Source of the DNA: Pseudomonadota bacterium
Lineage (GTDB): Bacteria > Pseudomonadota > Gammaproteobacteria > UBA5335
Reading direction: 5' to 3'
DNA length: 15,192 nt
Assembly: GCA_002862965.1 (NCBI GenBank)
Contig: PKCW01000096.1
Coordinates: 1 to 15,192, forward strand
The notes under the pieces are model-generated. The model worked only from the letters and a program-made list of their open reading frames with translations, made no database searches and was not told the origin of the DNA. Of this stretch, positions 15,079-15,192 are shown piece after piece (position 1 is the stretch's first letter; every line of letters begins with the position of its first letter). Both the position numbers and the translations under genes were made by a program.

Positions 15079-15192
15079 TTTCTGTTTATTATTATTAATT
15101 ATCCATGATTATTATTCTTAATTATTAATCGCTATTAATTGCTATTACTAAGTATGGATTTGTTGCGAGGTTAGAGACTTAGAAACAACCTC
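15072..15192. other. AT-rich terminal segment of unknown origin
   Basis: From about 15072 to the window edge the DNA is roughly three-quarters A+T, against about one third in the rest of the window. It consists largely of TTATTA/TTAATT words. Successive 10-bp blocks from 15091 to 15150 resemble each other (attattaatt, attattctta, attattaatc, gctattaatt, gctattacta). No coding frame of useful length, no transposase and no RNA gene is visible. A 6-bp inverted repeat GAGGTT/AACCTC (15167-15172 and 15187-15192) closes the window. It could be the edge of an inserted element, a rearrangement junction, or low-quality contig-end sequence. Confidence 0.5.

Noticed and set aside
15167..15192. GAGGTT/AACCTC as the terminal inverted repeat of a transposon
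   Set aside because: It is only 6 bp and ends exactly at the window edge; no transposase or target duplication is visible.

Overview
The window is a dense flagellar gene cluster on DNA of high G+C content (roughly two thirds G+C by eye). The combination of -24/-12 (sigma-54 type) promoters in front of fliE and flgB, a sigma-28 type promoter in front of the flagellin gene, and an atypical-PilZ-like gene among the flagellar chaperone genes points to a polarly flagellated gammaproteobacterium or close relative. The genus cannot be read from this sequence. No tRNA, rRNA, CRISPR array or transposase gene was seen.

Left half, minus strand (1-5511), in transcription order: fliS, fliT, an atypical PilZ (tPilZ)-like gene, then fliE, fliF, fliG, fliH and the 5' part of fliI, which runs off the left edge. 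fliS/fliT/tPilZ overlap by 4 and 1 nt. fliF/fliG/fliH/fliI overlap by 8, 8 and 11 nt. These two blocks are separated by a 68-nt gap that holds a good sigma-54 promoter for fliE. The block encodes filament export chaperones, a probable c-di-GMP-linked protein, the MS-ring and its rod adaptor, the rotor switch and the export ATPase with its stator.

Right half, plus strand (5721-15078): fliC (flagellin) and fliD (filament cap), then flgB, flgC, flgD, flgE, flgF, flgG, flgH and flgI: rod, hook cap, hook, distal rod, and the L- and P-rings. fliC has a sigma-28 promoter and a strong hairpin after its stop. flgB starts a long operon behind a textbook -24/-12 promoter, with a palindrome of FleQ-box geometry about 110 bp further upstream.

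Two things depart from a standard locus. First, the filament chaperone genes fliS and fliT lie head-to-head with fliC on the opposite strand instead of following fliD, and there is no flaG. Second, flgI loses similarity to its family at about 15003, and from about 15070 to the right edge the DNA becomes roughly three-quarters A+T with 10-bp-periodic near-repeats. This is either a real junction (insertion or rearrangement that replaces the FlgI C-terminus) or a contig-end assembly artefact. Otherwise the locus looks complete and functional. I found no convincing undescribed system; the flgI junction and the tPilZ-chaperone linkage are the best leads.
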